In this document: piece after piece, positions 1 through 10,660 of the stretch
Layout: each line of letters begins with the position of its first letter
Position numbering within the stretch: the first letter of the stretch is position 1
From: Armigeres subalbatus
Lineage: Eukaryota > Arthropoda > Insecta > Diptera > Culicidae
Reading direction: 5' to 3'
Assembly: GCF_024139115.2 (NCBI RefSeq)
Contig: NC_085141.1
Span: 379,098,995-379,162,994 of the forward strand
Length of the DNA stretch: 64,000 nucleotides
Notes under the pieces: generated by a model
The model's database searches: none
The model's input: only the letters and a program-made list of their open reading frames with translations
Told to the model about the DNA's origin: nothing
Made by a program: the position numbers and the translations under genes

Positions 1-597
1 TCACTTACATTAATTGTTTCTATTCTAGAAAGGCAATCAGCTAAAATATTATCTTTGCCTTTTCGGTATTGCAGTATAAAGTCGTAAGACTGCAATTTAA
101 GTGCCTAGCGCAACAAGCGCGAATAAGCGTTTGCAGCGGAAATCGAGAAGAGCCAAGGGAGGCTTTTGGCATCTGTTATCACTTCCACATAATGCCTGAA
201 ATTCTCAATTGCCAGCAGTACTCCGAGACATTTTTTTCAGTTGCGGAATGCTTTCTTTGTGTGCTAGATAATTTCTTACTATAATAACCGATAATGCGCA
301 TGCCCTCCTCAAATTCTTGTAGGAGTGCTGCGCCAACTGCTAGTTATGACGCGTCTGTTTCTAATACAAATGATTTTGAATAATCGGGATTCGAAAAAAC
401 TGGAGCAGAAGTTAGCACCGCTTTCAGCCTTGTTAGAGTTTCCTTCGCCTCATCTGACCTTTTAAATTTGCGCCCCTTTTTTAACAAATTCGTTATTTGT
501 GACGTCAAGTGACAATACGGGGAATAAATTTTTGATAAAACCCCATCAAACCTAATAACCTCCTTAACTTCCCTTACTGATTTTGGCGCCCAACACA
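1..597 (-). pseudogene. Inverted partial copy of Ty3/gypsy pol (RT/RNase H)
   Basis: Read on the minus strand, this segment repeats, with scattered differences, the part of the plus-strand Ty3/gypsy pol lying at about 4481-5085. That part covers the end of reverse transcriptase and the RNase H domain. A frame at 344-598 keeps the connection-region signature KKGRKFK and the start of RNase H, LETDAS. The copy runs off the left edge of the window, so its full length is unknown. Its right end stops inside the motif shared with the primer-binding site at 584-601. It sits head-to-head with the main element, where the 5' LTR should be. It is not a separate gene. Confidence 0.85.
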
Positions 598-601
598 AAA
601 A
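584..601 (+). other. Putative primer-binding site of the Ty3/gypsy element
   Basis: The string TGGCGCCCAAC at 584-594 has the typical form of a retroelement tRNA primer-binding site. It begins like sites that pair with the 3' CCA end of a tRNA-Lys-type primer. It lies about 265 bases before the first Gag ATG, as expected. No LTR ends in CA directly upstream; the inverted pol copy lies there instead. The primer tRNA is inferred from the first bases only. Confidence 0.5.
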
Positions 602-865
602 TTATATCTTTCTTTCCGTTGGATCAAATATTTTTAAACTTTATATTACATTATTTGAATTTAATTGAATTGGTTGAATTGCATTTTTTTCTCTAGGACA
701 ATTTTATTTCACATTTTTCATAGGATAAGTTAAATTTGAATTTTAGAATTGAATTGGATTGAATTTTTAGTTTAAGACTAGGTTAAATATTTTGAATTTC
801 TTTACTTTATATTTTGTTTGAATTTTGAACTTTGCTTTAAATAATTTCGATTGCTTAAAGCAAAA
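602..865 (+). other. AT-rich untranslated leader of the Ty3/gypsy element
   Basis: No coding potential is seen between the primer-binding site and the first Gag ATG. The stretch is strongly AT-rich with loosely repeated GAATTGAATTG-like words. By position it is the 5' untranslated leader of the element. Confidence 0.5.
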
Positions 866-1312
866 ATGAAGAAATTTTCCTTTTTGCCGACCGCCGAACA
901 CCTCTTGGAGGAGGAGGTCGATTATGAACTCTTGTTGAGAAAAACGAGACCAGATAAAAGAGAAAGCTTGGAGGACAAAAGACGTTTATTGCGTAGATTA
1001 GTGAACGAAGATAGGAAGCTTAAGCCTTCGTATCTTCCGATTCGAAATATTATGGAGGAGAACTTAAAAATCGAGAAAAGAATCGCAGAAATAGAAGAAG
1101 TATTGAGCAAGAAAGTTGATCGCGCGTCAGTGTCCAGACTACGACACTATTTGGCTCGAACCATTAACGCGGCAACGGTCGACGACGTCGAAAGAAATGT
1201 TCAGGATGATCTTAGTTATCGCATTCAAGAGATATTCAGGAAGTACAAATTAGAGTTGCGAAACACTGATAGTGAACCTGATAGCGATCAGGAAAATCGC
1301 ACAGAAAAATGA
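866..1312 (+). pseudogene. Gag N-terminal region, Ty3/gypsy element
   Basis: This is the first frame after the leader; the first true ATG is at 866. It encodes about 148 residues that are charged and helix-prone, with heptad-like runs around residues 30-110 suggesting a coiled coil. No enzymatic motif is visible. By position it is the start of Gag, the structural particle protein. It ends at a stop about 10 bases before the next frame, so Gag is split here. Whether this frame was originally separate or joined to the following frames is not clear. Confidence 0.6.
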
Positions 1313-1325
1313 GTAAGAAAAAGAA

Positions 1326-1980
1326 ATGGATGATAAACCAAAGAAAAGGATAGAGTTAGAAAAAGAAACAGAAGAAAAGAAAGAGTTAAATATGGGAGCG
1401 AGTCAGAAGAAAGAGCCGGAGAAGAAAATTGAAGAAAAGAAAAAGATGGGTAGAATTCAAGAAGAGAAGATTGAGAGTCATGAGGTTTACGAACCTAGAA
1501 ATAATGAAGAAGTTGACTTGGAGAAAGAACGGTTCAGATGTCAAAGAGATCAAGAAAAAGTAAGGTATGAGGAAACGAGAGAAGTTGGTCGGTATAAAGA
1601 TGAAATTAGACGGAAGATGTACGAAACTAAGGATGAAAGAAGAACTCGGAAGGGCTACGAAGATTATGGCGCTGGCAGTAGTAGAAAAGAACTTTTCGAA
1701 AATGCAAGTGATCGACTAGAGAGAAGACAAGTTGAAAGAATGTCACATCGTAGTCCCGAAGACAGAAATCGGCACTACCGAAAGGAAGAAGAACGAAAAG
1801 ATTCCAAAAGGGTGAAGATTATTCGGAGGATGAATATATCAGAAGAAGGGAAAGAAGCTCAAGTCGCAGGAGATCAAATAGAACAAATTGTAGGAGATCT
1901 AGTAGTCCAGAAGATTACTCAAGAAGGTCAAGAAATGTGAGTGGCAGAAGTAAGAAGTATCACTACTCTGATAGTGACAG
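1326..1980 (+). pseudogene. Gag middle region, charged then SR-rich
   Basis: The ATG at 1326 opens a frame very rich in Glu, Lys and Arg, which stops at 1940. The sense reading appears to move to another frame near 1845, where an RS-rich stretch appears, and again near 1980. The low-complexity basic/acidic composition fits the variable linker of mdg1-like Gags, which may contact RNA. It has no catalytic motif. The frame changes are signs of decay. Confidence 0.5.
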
Positions 1981-3000
1981 TTCCACACAGAATTTGAAAG
2001 GAACAGACATCGTGGTTCTAGAAGGAGTCATAGGCGAGGTTCGACCAGTAGAAGCCCTAGCACCGATAGAAGTAGGTATCGGCGGTCTCGAGTTCAGAAC
2101 TGGGAATTGAACTTCTCTGGTGACAGTAGGTCTATACAGGTGGAAGATTTTCTAACTCGAATGAAGAAATTAGCCCGGCACGAAGGTGTGTCGGAAAGAG
2201 AATTGCTGTTGAATATTCACCACCGTTTAAAAGGCGAAGCATATGATTGGTGGTTTACCAAAGAAGATAGGTTCACTACATGGCAGAAATTTGAAGGAGA
2301 GATAAGGTTCAGGTACGGAAATCCTAACAGGGACAGAGGAATTAGAGGGCAGATTAGAGAACTAAAACAAAAACGTGGAGAATCATTCATCGCTTACGTC
2401 ACTGAAGTTGAAAAACTAAATCAGTGCCTGCAGCGACAATTCTCGTCTCGAACATTATTCGAACTCATATGGGAAAACATGCGTCCCCATTATCGTTCGA
2501 AACTTTGCGTCATACATATTGAGGATCTGGACCATTTAATCGAAATAAATCATAAAATCGATGCTAATGACCCTAATCTGTACAGAACAGGTCATAGTTC
2601 CAAGCCTGAAATTCATTACCTACAAGCAGATAGTGAATCTGATGAGGATTATTGCCAAGAGGAGTACAGTAGTACACCAATATGCAATGTTCAAAATACG
2701 CAACCTAAATCTGGGAATAAAGCCCAAAATCCGTCTGGAAAAGCTCAAAAGTTTTCACTGCCACAACAAAGTCGGAATAATCCGCCACAGAAAAACCGTG
2801 GTAATTCACAACAATCCCAATCTCAGACACCAATGGTCTTATGTTGGAATTGTTTAAAACAGGGACATATTTGGAGATCATGCAGAGAACCGAAGCGTGT
2901 GTTCTGCTATGCATGTGGAAACATGGGTCGCACCACAAGAAATTGTGAAAACAACCACCCACAATTTAATTCGCAGCCTCCAACAAACTCGACAAACTAG
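1981..3000 (+). pseudogene. Gag core with two zinc knuckles
   Basis: The open frame is uninterrupted from 1981 to the stop at 2998-3000. It starts with an SR-rich stretch, continues through a retrotransposon Gag capsid-like domain at about 2110-2570 (motifs FLTRMKKLARHEGVS and GEAYDWWF), and ends in a Gln/Asn-rich tail. The first knuckle, CWNCLKQGHIWRSC (2842-2883), is a normal CX2CX4HX4C. The second, CYACGNMGRTTRNC (about 2908-2949), has Arg where His is expected, so zinc binding is probably impaired. Gag packages the element RNA. Protease follows in another frame. Confidence 0.8.
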
Positions 3001-3044
3001 ATGCGAGGTGTTTCTCAGGGAATCCAAGCATCTCGCCATGCAAA

Positions 3045-3509
3045 ATGATTCCCAAACCAGTAACTTTTACTGCAGGAGCCACCCCCACAATACTCCAAGT
3101 GAGGGTCAATCCTATTTCATGTCCTCATATTAAAGTTAATATTTTGGGAACAGAAATTGTAGCTCTACTGGATTCCGGAGCTGGAGTCAGTGTGATAAGT
3201 GAGCTAAATTTGATAGAGTCCCATGGTTTTAAGATCCTTAAGTCCAATGTAAAAGTTAGTACAGCGGATGACACTGTGCATACTTGCCTTGGATATGTAA
3301 ATATACCGTTTACTCTCGGAGACGAAACTAGAGTCATTGCGACACTGGTAGTCCCTGAGATTAAAAAGCCTTTGATCCTAGGCATGGACTTTTGGAAAGC
3401 TTTCCAAATAAAACCCATGATAAATAACAAAAATAGCCTCAAAGAACTAGACCTAACGTGGTCATCAAATTTGACCGGCGAAACTATAATTAATCACTTG
3501 AAAGTTTAA
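3045..3509 (+). pseudogene. Retroviral-type aspartic protease, Ty3/gypsy
   Basis: The frame opens with ATG at 3045. The active-site triad is visible as LLDSGAG at about residues 41-47, and the flap/C-terminal signature as LILGMDFW near residues 110-117. The enzyme would cleave Gag-Pol inside the particle. It lies in a different frame from Gag, consistent with ribosomal frameshifting or decay. The stop TAA at 3507-3509 is followed in the same frame by RT, so a single nonsense change separates the two. Confidence 0.8.
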
Positions 3510-4178
3510 AATGAACTAATTCCGGTAGAAAAAAATCCCATTACATTAGCAATTCACTTTCCCGCTGAATCTGAGGGAAATGGTGAAATTTTCATTCAAT
3601 CGCGTCCTGAGGAAGATGACTCACTGGACGTCCCAACACTAGATCTACCCAATGATCCGGAAAAAGTTATAGATAACATTGAAACGGAACATGTTCTTTC
3701 TGCTTCAGAAAGACAGCGTCTTTTAGAGGTACTGAAGCAATTTGCTTATACCAGCGATAGACAGCTTGGTAGGACATCTCTTTTGGAACACCACATTGAA
3801 CTGGTGGAAGGAGCAAACTTAAAAGATCTGCCTATGTACAGATACGCTCCAAAGATATGGGATCAAATAGAAACCGAACTAGAAAGATGGAAAGAATTAG
3901 ATGTCATAGAGGAATGCGTAGCCGAATACGCAAATCCATTGGTTCCTGTGAGAAAAGCGAATGGCAAGATCAGAGTATGTCTCGATTCTCGCCGTATCAA
4001 TTTGATCACGAAAAAAGACGCTTATCCGATGAGAAATATGTCGGAAATTTTTCACCGTCTACAAAAAGCAAAACATTTTAGCGTCATAGATCTTAAGGAC
4101 ACTTATTTATCCCTTCAACGAAAGTTCCAGAAACTTCACAGCGTTTCGTACCCAAAAAGGATTATATCGGTTTTATAA
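3510..4178 (+). pseudogene. Reverse transcriptase N-terminal part, Ty3/gypsy
   Basis: The reading continues in the protease frame after the stop. It covers the protease-RT linker and the RT fingers. Visible motifs are NPLVPVRKANGKIRVC and the palm-A region FSVIDLKDTYL near 4078-4110. RT normally has SxIDLxxAY here; Thr replaces Ala. The sense reading shifts to the next frame around 4110-4140 and again near 4200, so palm and thumb are carried by the following entry. Confidence 0.8.
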
Positions 4179-4180
4179 AG

Positions 4181-5605
4181 ATGTACCATTCGGTTTGGAA
4201 AAATGCGCCATTCACGATGAATCGTCTAATGAACCGCGCCATTGGGTTCGATTTAGGGCCCAAAGTCTACCTGGACGACATAATAATAGCAACTGAAACT
4301 CTTGAAGAACATTTCAGATTGCTCGAGGAAGTTGCGAAGCGTTTGAGAAACGCTGGTTTAACGATTTCCGTTGAAAAAAGTAGATTTTGTCGAAAACAAG
4401 TTAAATATCTTGGTTACCTGTTAACTGAGAATGGACTGACAATCGACAGTGCAAAACTCGAGCCAATTTTAAATTATCCGGCACCAAAAACAGTAAGGGA
4501 GGTTAGGAGGTTGTTAGGTTTAATGGGGTTCTACCAAAAATTCATTCCCCGCTACAGTCACTTGACGTCACCAATAACGGATTTGTTAAAAAAGGGCCGT
4601 AAATTTAAATGGTCAGATGAGGCGAATGAAGCTCTAACACAGCTGAAAGCAGTGCTAACTTCTGCCCCAGTTTTATCAAATCCTGACTATTCAAAACCAT
4701 TTATATTAGAAACAGACGCGTCACAACTAGCAGTTGGCGCAGCACTTCTACAAGAATTTGAGGAGGGCAAGCGCATTATCGGTTATTATAGTAAGAAATT
4801 ATCTAGCACACAAAGAAAGTATTCCGCAACTGAAAAAGAATGTCTCGGAGTACTGCTAGCAATTGAGAATTTCAGGCATTATGTAGAAGGCACCACCTTC
4901 AAAGTAATAACAGATGCCAAAAGCCTTACTTGGCTCTTCTCGATTTCCGCTGCAAACGCTAATTCGCGCTTGTTGCGCTGGGCACTTAAATTGCAGTCTT
5001 ACGACTTTATACTGCAATACCGAAAAGGCAAAGATAATATTTTAGCTGATTGCCTTTCTAGAATAGAAACAATTAATGTAAGTGACCAGGATTACATAGA
5101 TCTAAAGCAGGATATTATGAATAATCCAGTAAAACATACAGATTTAATGGTAGCAGGTGATAAAATTTATAAGTACACTGAAAAACCCGGCAGAATCAGT
5201 GACAAACGTTTCCAGTGGAAATATTTTCCACCAGAAACCGAACGCCCAGATATTATCCGCCAAGTACATGATTCTGCCCATCTTGGCTTTGATAAAACTT
5301 TAAACGCCCTGAAAGAAAAATACTTTTGGCCTAAAATGTCAGCAGACACTAAAGTTTACTGCAAATCTTGCATTCAATGTAAGAAATCAAAAGCAGTGAA
5401 CATAAATACAGTACCACCGATGGGATCACAAAAGAAATTCTGTGACCATCCATGGCAGCTTATTACCTTAGATTATGTTGGACCATTTCCGTCCTCAGGG
5501 AAATCTAGAAATACATGTCTATTGGTTGTAACTGATGTATTCACGAAATTCGTCTTAATACAACCTTTCCGACAAGCAACGGCTTCAACACTTGTTCAAT
5601 TTTAG
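4181..5605 (+). pseudogene. RT palm/thumb, RNase H and integrase N-terminus
   Basis: The RT active site YLDD lies about 30 residues in, shortly after NRLMNRAIG. The thumb/connection follows (VKYLGYLL, then GFYQKFIPRYS). RNase H starts at LETDAS and includes YSATEKECLGVL. The integrase zinc domain is HDSAHLGFDKTL...YCKSCIQC, and the first catalytic Asp is in LDYVGPF. The frame ends at TAG 5603-5605, caused by a frameshift just upstream; the integrase core continues in another frame from 5605. The segment 4481-5085 is the source of the inverted copy at 1-597. Confidence 0.9.
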
Positions 5606-6280
5606 AACAATCTGTATTCCTGTTGTTTGGTGTTCCAGAAATGGTACTTACTGACAATGGAACACAATTTACGTCCAAAGAATTCGCGAGATTATTAGGT
5701 AATTATGGGTCAAACACTGGCTAACACCTGCTTATCACCCACAGGTGAATAATACAGAGCGGGTTAATAGGGTAATTACGACTGCCATTAGGGCTACAAT
5801 TAAGGGAAATCACAAAAACTGGTCAGACAATATCCAAGAGATAGCTAATGCAATTCGGACGACAGTACATGAATCCACAAAATACACGCCGTACTTTTTG
5901 ACATTCGGTAGAAACCAAATTTCGAACGGATCAGAATACGAAGACATGAGAAATACCAATGCAGATAACTTTATGTTGACGAATCAAGAGAGAAGTAAAT
6001 TATATGACGAAATCAGAGAAAATTTAGTTAAGGCTTATCAAAACAATCGAAATATTATAATTTACGTTCTAATAGCAGAGCTCCCAAATATCAGGTTGGC
6101 GAGAAAGTTTTAAAAAAGAATACCGTGCTCTCCGATAAGTCCAAAGATTATTGTGCTAAACTAGGACCAAAATATATAGAAGCGTACGTAAAACGCGTTC
6201 TTGGCGACAGCTACGAGCTAGTCGACGAAAAAGATAATATTTTAGGTATATTTCATGCAAATTTCCTTAAAAAGTTTTAG
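5605..6280 (+). pseudogene. Integrase core and C-terminus, Ty3/gypsy
   Basis: Three short frames continue integrase. The second catalytic Asp is in VLTDNGTQF (about 5640). After a shift near 5695 the third acidic residue lies in the NNTERVNR region near 5748-5771. After another shift near 6060 a C-terminal domain continues to the stop at 6278-6280. Integrase inserts the element cDNA into the host genome. The shifts make this copy non-functional. No env frame follows. Confidence 0.8.
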
Positions 6281-6289
6281 AAAAATTGT

Positions 6290-6490
6290 CCGACAATTTT
6301 AAAAATTTCGCATGAAAACAAACTTTTGACAGTTTTCTAAATTTTGCATGAAAAATCGCGTAAATTTTTGACAGTTTTCTAAATTTTGCATGAAAAATCG
6401 CGTAAATTTTCGACAGTTTTCTAAATTCCGCATGAGAAATCGTTAAATCTAATCGGACAATTTTTTAAATTTTGCAGTGAAATCGCGAAG
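6290..6490 (+). repeat. ~42-bp tandem repeat after pol
   Basis: About five degenerate copies of a 42-44 base unit follow directly after the integrase stop. The middle copies share GACAGTTTTCTAAATTTTGC and end in ATCGCGTAAATTTT. The outer copies are more diverged. The array lies in the 3' untranslated region of the Ty3/gypsy element. Confidence 0.75.
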
Positions 6491-7480
6491 TTGTAGTAAA
6501 TTAAGGAAAAGTAATCTTAAAAAACATTCGTTTTTCATTCATAAAAAAAAATGTCAAAAGGCGCAATCAAATAATTAGCGAAAAGGCTTATAGAACTAAG
6601 TTAGTAAATTTTTATCCAAACATTCATTTTAGGCTAACCAGAACATCATTCATTTTCAAAGCTACTTATAAACTATGTTAGTTTAAATTTACGTTAGTCG
6701 ACAGTTTCAAAATGACTCACCCAAGGACCGGATTGCTAATCCGTTAAGAATTCGTCCATCGTCGGTCTTGGGTACAATCCCATACCGAGCCGTGGTTTGT
6801 TTACCCCGGTAGGCCAGTGCAAATTCGGACTGCGTTTTTGAATTTCAATTTCGGTACCTAAAACACGTTGAGACGAATTAGTATTGACATATAGATAAGT
6901 GAAACGTGTGAATTAGAACAAATACTTATCTGTCTCTCGTTCCGGTACAGTCCGTTCCGTGGAAAGTCGTCCCGCGATGACAACCCTGGTGGTTGCATAA
7001 AGGCACTGTTGATCGTCATGGTGCTTCGAAGTCGTTACGAAATCATGCTGCGACGGTGTTACGAAATCATATTTCGGATCGAGTACATTCCGTGAAGACG
7101 TTCCGTACGTTCCGTTAACTCTGCGATTGGTTGCGTAGAGGCACTGTTATTCGTCGGGTATGGTGCTTCGGGAGTGAACGGTGTAAATAACTCCTTGTCC
7201 GGATCAGATACATGCTGATCAGCAATCATTCACGCACACATTGATGTTCGTCGCGTTCGAAGGTTAAACGTTCTTCATTAGCGATTGAGTAGCCGTAGTA
7301 CAGTACACTCGCCGCGTGTATTTTTTTATATTGTTCGAGCCGAGTGAATTTTTTTTTTCCCGACGGAGGTCGGTCGTTGAATGAATCCCACGACGAGAAG
7401 CCTGAAAAGAAATGAAGTACGATTAAAAACAAGAAATAAAGCAATATTTACCGAATACTCCCCCGGTTAACAGCAATTTT
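6491..7480 (+). other. 3' flank of Ty3/gypsy element, possible LTR, unresolved
   Basis: No gene is seen. A purine-rich run ends at about 6550 and is followed by TGTCAAAAGG, which could be a polypurine tract and LTR start. An AATAAA near 7435 and the ending TTAACA near 7471 could belong to the LTR end. With no 5' LTR in the window this cannot be verified, and the boundaries are guesses. Confidence 0.25.
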
Positions 7481-8860
7481 CAATAATTTTAGGTCCCACG
7501 ATGTCCTCCAGCAGCTTTTCTTACACTTTTTATTGAAACTATTCCAACAGGAAACTGATTCTATCTTCTTTCTTCTGTTATTGTTTTATTTTGTTTTAAA
7601 CGTCAACAGTCAGTGCGATGTTTTTTGCAGACGTCATCCACGAGATGACAGTGCGATGTTTTTGCATATATGACAGCTGACGTGATGACACGTCAATGAC
7701 TTGCAAGCAAGTTGATGATGCTGTCAGTATTGATTGCATGAGAATAGAGTTGCGCGCTATTTTTTTTGGATTCTACACTGGTCGAAAAAAAGGTTTTTCG
7801 ATGTGGAGTTCAAAGTTTAGTTTTTTGGTGATTATTTAGTTGCAGGGTCAGACAGAAGTTCTGATGAAATTAGATAATCTATTTTCGTTTAGTACTGGCT
7901 GTAGAGGTGTCAAACAAGTTTTGATAATACAGTCAGTCAGGTTATTTGCTCAATCAGCGGTCGTGACGGACAGGTTCCGTTGAGTTGATTGTGCGTTTTC
8001 GTTCAATTAGCGTGCACTTTATTCAAAACAATCAAAGGAAAACTTGAGTTTAGTATGGATCCAACTGCCGGAGGAATTCTTTTATAACGGTGCCTAACCA
8101 GTATGTGGGTTATGAAAATTTGATCAGTTCTCTGATCAAATTTTCATAAAATACGGTGGTGTGATGTAACGTTTTACGGTTTTTATCGTTTTGAATTACA
8201 TAAATATTCGAAACTTCAGACTATTTTATTTAAGCAAAATCAAGTGTAAATAAGTTTTTGAAGTTAATTTTTATTATTGTTATTGAGTTTAATGGTTTTT
8301 ACGTGTCGTCTGTTTTAGTTGAATTTAATATTTGTAGCTTTTGACGTTTTTTTCTTTTTAAGTAAAATAATGTTCAAATTCAAATTAAATTCGATACGTG
8401 TCAACGAGAAAGCAATTCGTCGACATGGTTTGTGTCTCGACTAAATGTTGTGATGTTTGAGTACTATGACGACAGCCATATTCAATATGGCAACGATACT
8501 TTGTAATGTTCTATGTAGTAAAGTTAGCTCGATGTCTCCGAAGGCGCGAACTCTATGTCGCCATTTGAAATTTAAATTGGCGCAATTGCTAAATTATGGG
8601 TTAATTGTTGAAGGAGGTTTCTTGTTCAAGAACAAACTCAAACTCGGTCATTTCGCTTCCATAACGGCTGGCATTTAGAAGTTTTGCGAGTTTTAAGAAT
8701 TTGTATTACAGAGTTTGAGTAAAGTTCAGTTTGTCGAGGTATTTAAAGTGATTGGAGTGATCTTGTACGTGATTGTAATTAGATTTTTCGTTCGTTTTTT
8801 TTAGATTTAATTCTGTTGTCGGTGTAGCCGACTTTCGCAAATTTCTATTTTAAAAGTGTA
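7481..8860. other. Unassigned AT-rich sequence
   Basis: No reliable coding region is seen. It contains a perfect 18-bp-arm hairpin at 8110-8149, listed separately. A short frame beginning ATGGATCCAACTGCC at about 8055 stops after some ten codons. The start of a LINE ORF1 is possible but cannot be supported. Confidence 0.4.
8110..8149. repeat. Perfect hairpin, 18-bp arms, 4-base loop
   Basis: The left arm (8110-8127) TTATGAAAATTTGATCAG and right arm (8132-8149) CTGATCAAATTTTCATAA are exact reverse complements around the loop TTCT. No U-run terminator context or transposon boundary is evident on either side. Confidence 0.9.
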
Positions 8861-10160
8861 GTGTACTAAAAAAAGGTAAATTTGTTGTTGAACTACTCGT
8901 TATCTGTTAAATGTTAATTTATGTTTCGCGTTGGACTTCCAGCGCGTGGCGCTTTTTTTGGTACGGGCTGGAATTTTCGAGGTCGACCCGGAGTCGGCGA
9001 AAAGGGTTTGCGGCATTTCCGCCGTTTGATCGTTGAAGGAGTTTTTGTGGTGTCCGTGCGCTCATCAAGGCCCGCCCTTCGGGGTAGCGAAACGAAGTGT
9101 GGTGAAGTTTCGTAAGAATAGTGAAGCGAAAAGTGAACCGTCGATCGCCAATTAATCGACGGTGGTCCGAACCCTACGGACCGTTCAGAGAGCTCGGCGC
9201 GTGGAATACGTCGCCAATTGCGTACCACGGTGCCGGATTGGAACCGAAGGCAGGGGTTCATTTCATCACGGGCGGTCATAGCCGTAAAAGCGAAGCCGTG
9301 CGAAGGTACGTTGGCCCTTGTCCGGAGGGGAAGATCAACCCGGGAAGCGCGACATCCGTCGACGCAGCTCTCTCGAGAAAATCGGAGGCCTTCCGTCCAG
9401 CCGCCACCCACTTCGCAACTTTAATTCGGCCATACTAGCACGGGCTCATCAGCTGCGCGCCATCCTGCAGCTAGGCGATTCTTCTGTCGCCGCCATCGTC
9501 AAGGACAGCATCGCCGCCATCGCCACGAACAGGTTCGACGCCATCGTTCCGAACCGGTTCGCCGCCATCGCGCCGGCAAAACCCAGCAAGTCGACGAAAA
9601 AGAAAACCTGCGCAGGTATGTGACTAGTGTGTAGACATGGCCATGATCTAGATAAACGTTTCCATTTCCGTACCAACCCCAAATGTGTTCAACCCGAAAC
9701 AAATAAATCCTACGAATGTTTGAGTAAGAAGATCGAGTAGTTCCGTTTTTAGTTCCCTTTAGTTGAAGCAACCGCTGAAAGATCGCTCCGTTTGCTTTCC
9801 GTTCCGTTCCGTCATCTACTTCGGTTCTTCACCTCGCATAATTTCTGTCGGGATTTGTTGGCGGGTTTGAAGAGTTTGAGAGTTTGAATAACGTAACTTG
9901 GGAGGTGGCCAAGTTGGGGAAAACACTTGGCGCAAAGCGTAATTTTAGGTTTCAGCCAGCGACCGTTCGAGTATCCCCTGAGGAGAGAAGTCGAGAAATA
10001 GTCGGGCAAAACAACTCGACCGGTGGTCTTCCGTATCCCGGAAGTGGCGCTTAAGCCACCGGTTATTAATAAACCTCGAGCTGAAGCTACGAACGGTTAC
10101 AAAACAAGGCATCATCTCCTCTGTTCGCCTTATACCGGGAAAACGCGTTGTGTTGGAAAA
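8861..10160. other. GC-richer unassigned block
   Basis: The composition rises relative to its surroundings, and frames are open on both strands (8914-9411 minus, 9318-9623 plus). None shows a recognisable domain, and the openness follows from base composition. It contains a repeated word related to GCCGCCATCG at 9490-9575 and an AATAAA near 9702. It could be an LTR or leader of a retroelement, or unique host sequence. Confidence 0.3.
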
Positions 10161-10317
10161 AAGGATCTCTTACTCCATTTCGTAGAATAGTACTTTTCCA
10201 GGTCATAATGACGGGAATGACAGTTAAAGCTAATTAGAAGAAAAATCAAAACTGTTGCGATTCATCGATATCTGTTGGTGTTAAACATAATAATAGAATA
10301 CTATAGATTCTAAATGT

Positions 10318-10443
10318 TTTCGGGGTAATGGATTTCGGGGTAGTGTCCCATTCGGGGTAATGACTTTCGGGGCACTGTCCCATTCGGGGTAGTGGTCTTC
10401 GGGGTAATGGCATTCGGGGTACTGGGATTCGGGGTACTGGGGT
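10318..10443. repeat. TTCGGGGTA minisatellite
   Basis: Eight successive units of 15-17 bases each begin TTCGGGGTA (TTCGGGGCA in the fourth) and differ in the last six or so positions. The minus-strand frame across it reads as a Pro/Arg-rich repeat and is a by-product, not a gene. Confidence 0.9.
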
Positions 10444-10660
10444 GGAGCCATATTTTATTAGTAAGTTCGCGTGGAGAATGGTTATGTGTGCGCTGATATA
10501 CATCATAAGTTAAATCTATGGATTTTTGCCAATAAATATAAGTGGATTTTTAGTAGTGTACCAGTCATTGGTGGTGTGAGCATAGCACTAGTGAAGTGCA
10601 GTGAGAGACTCTAAGCGCGATAAGCGACGAACTGAATAATCCTGTGAATAGCATAAACAA

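Larger units (their letters stand above)
602..6280 (+). mobile_element. Degenerate Ty3/gypsy LTR retrotransposon (internal region)
   Basis: The order is leader, Gag with zinc knuckles, aspartic protease, RT with a YLDD box, RNase H, and integrase with an HHCC zinc motif and a DDE core. This order, with integrase after RNase H, is diagnostic of Ty3/gypsy. The SR-rich Gag resembles mdg1/Osvaldo-type elements, but the lineage is tentative. No envelope frame follows integrase. At least seven frameshifts and one in-frame stop make the copy inactive. No 5' LTR is present in the window, and a 3' LTR cannot be confirmed without its partner. Confidence 0.85.

Noticed and set aside
69..284. Open frame of 71 codons on plus
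   Set aside because: It is the antisense of the inverted RNase H fragment and has no domain.
6550..7479. Definite 3' LTR of the Ty3/gypsy element
   Set aside because: TG...CA-like limits can be drawn, but without a 5' LTR or target duplication the call would be a guess.
8914..9623. Overlapping open frames on both strands
   Set aside because: Openness on both strands tracks the raised GC content; no motif, start context or similarity supports a gene.
10246..10506. Pro/Arg repeat protein on minus
   Set aside because: It is the translation of the TTCGGGGTA minisatellite.
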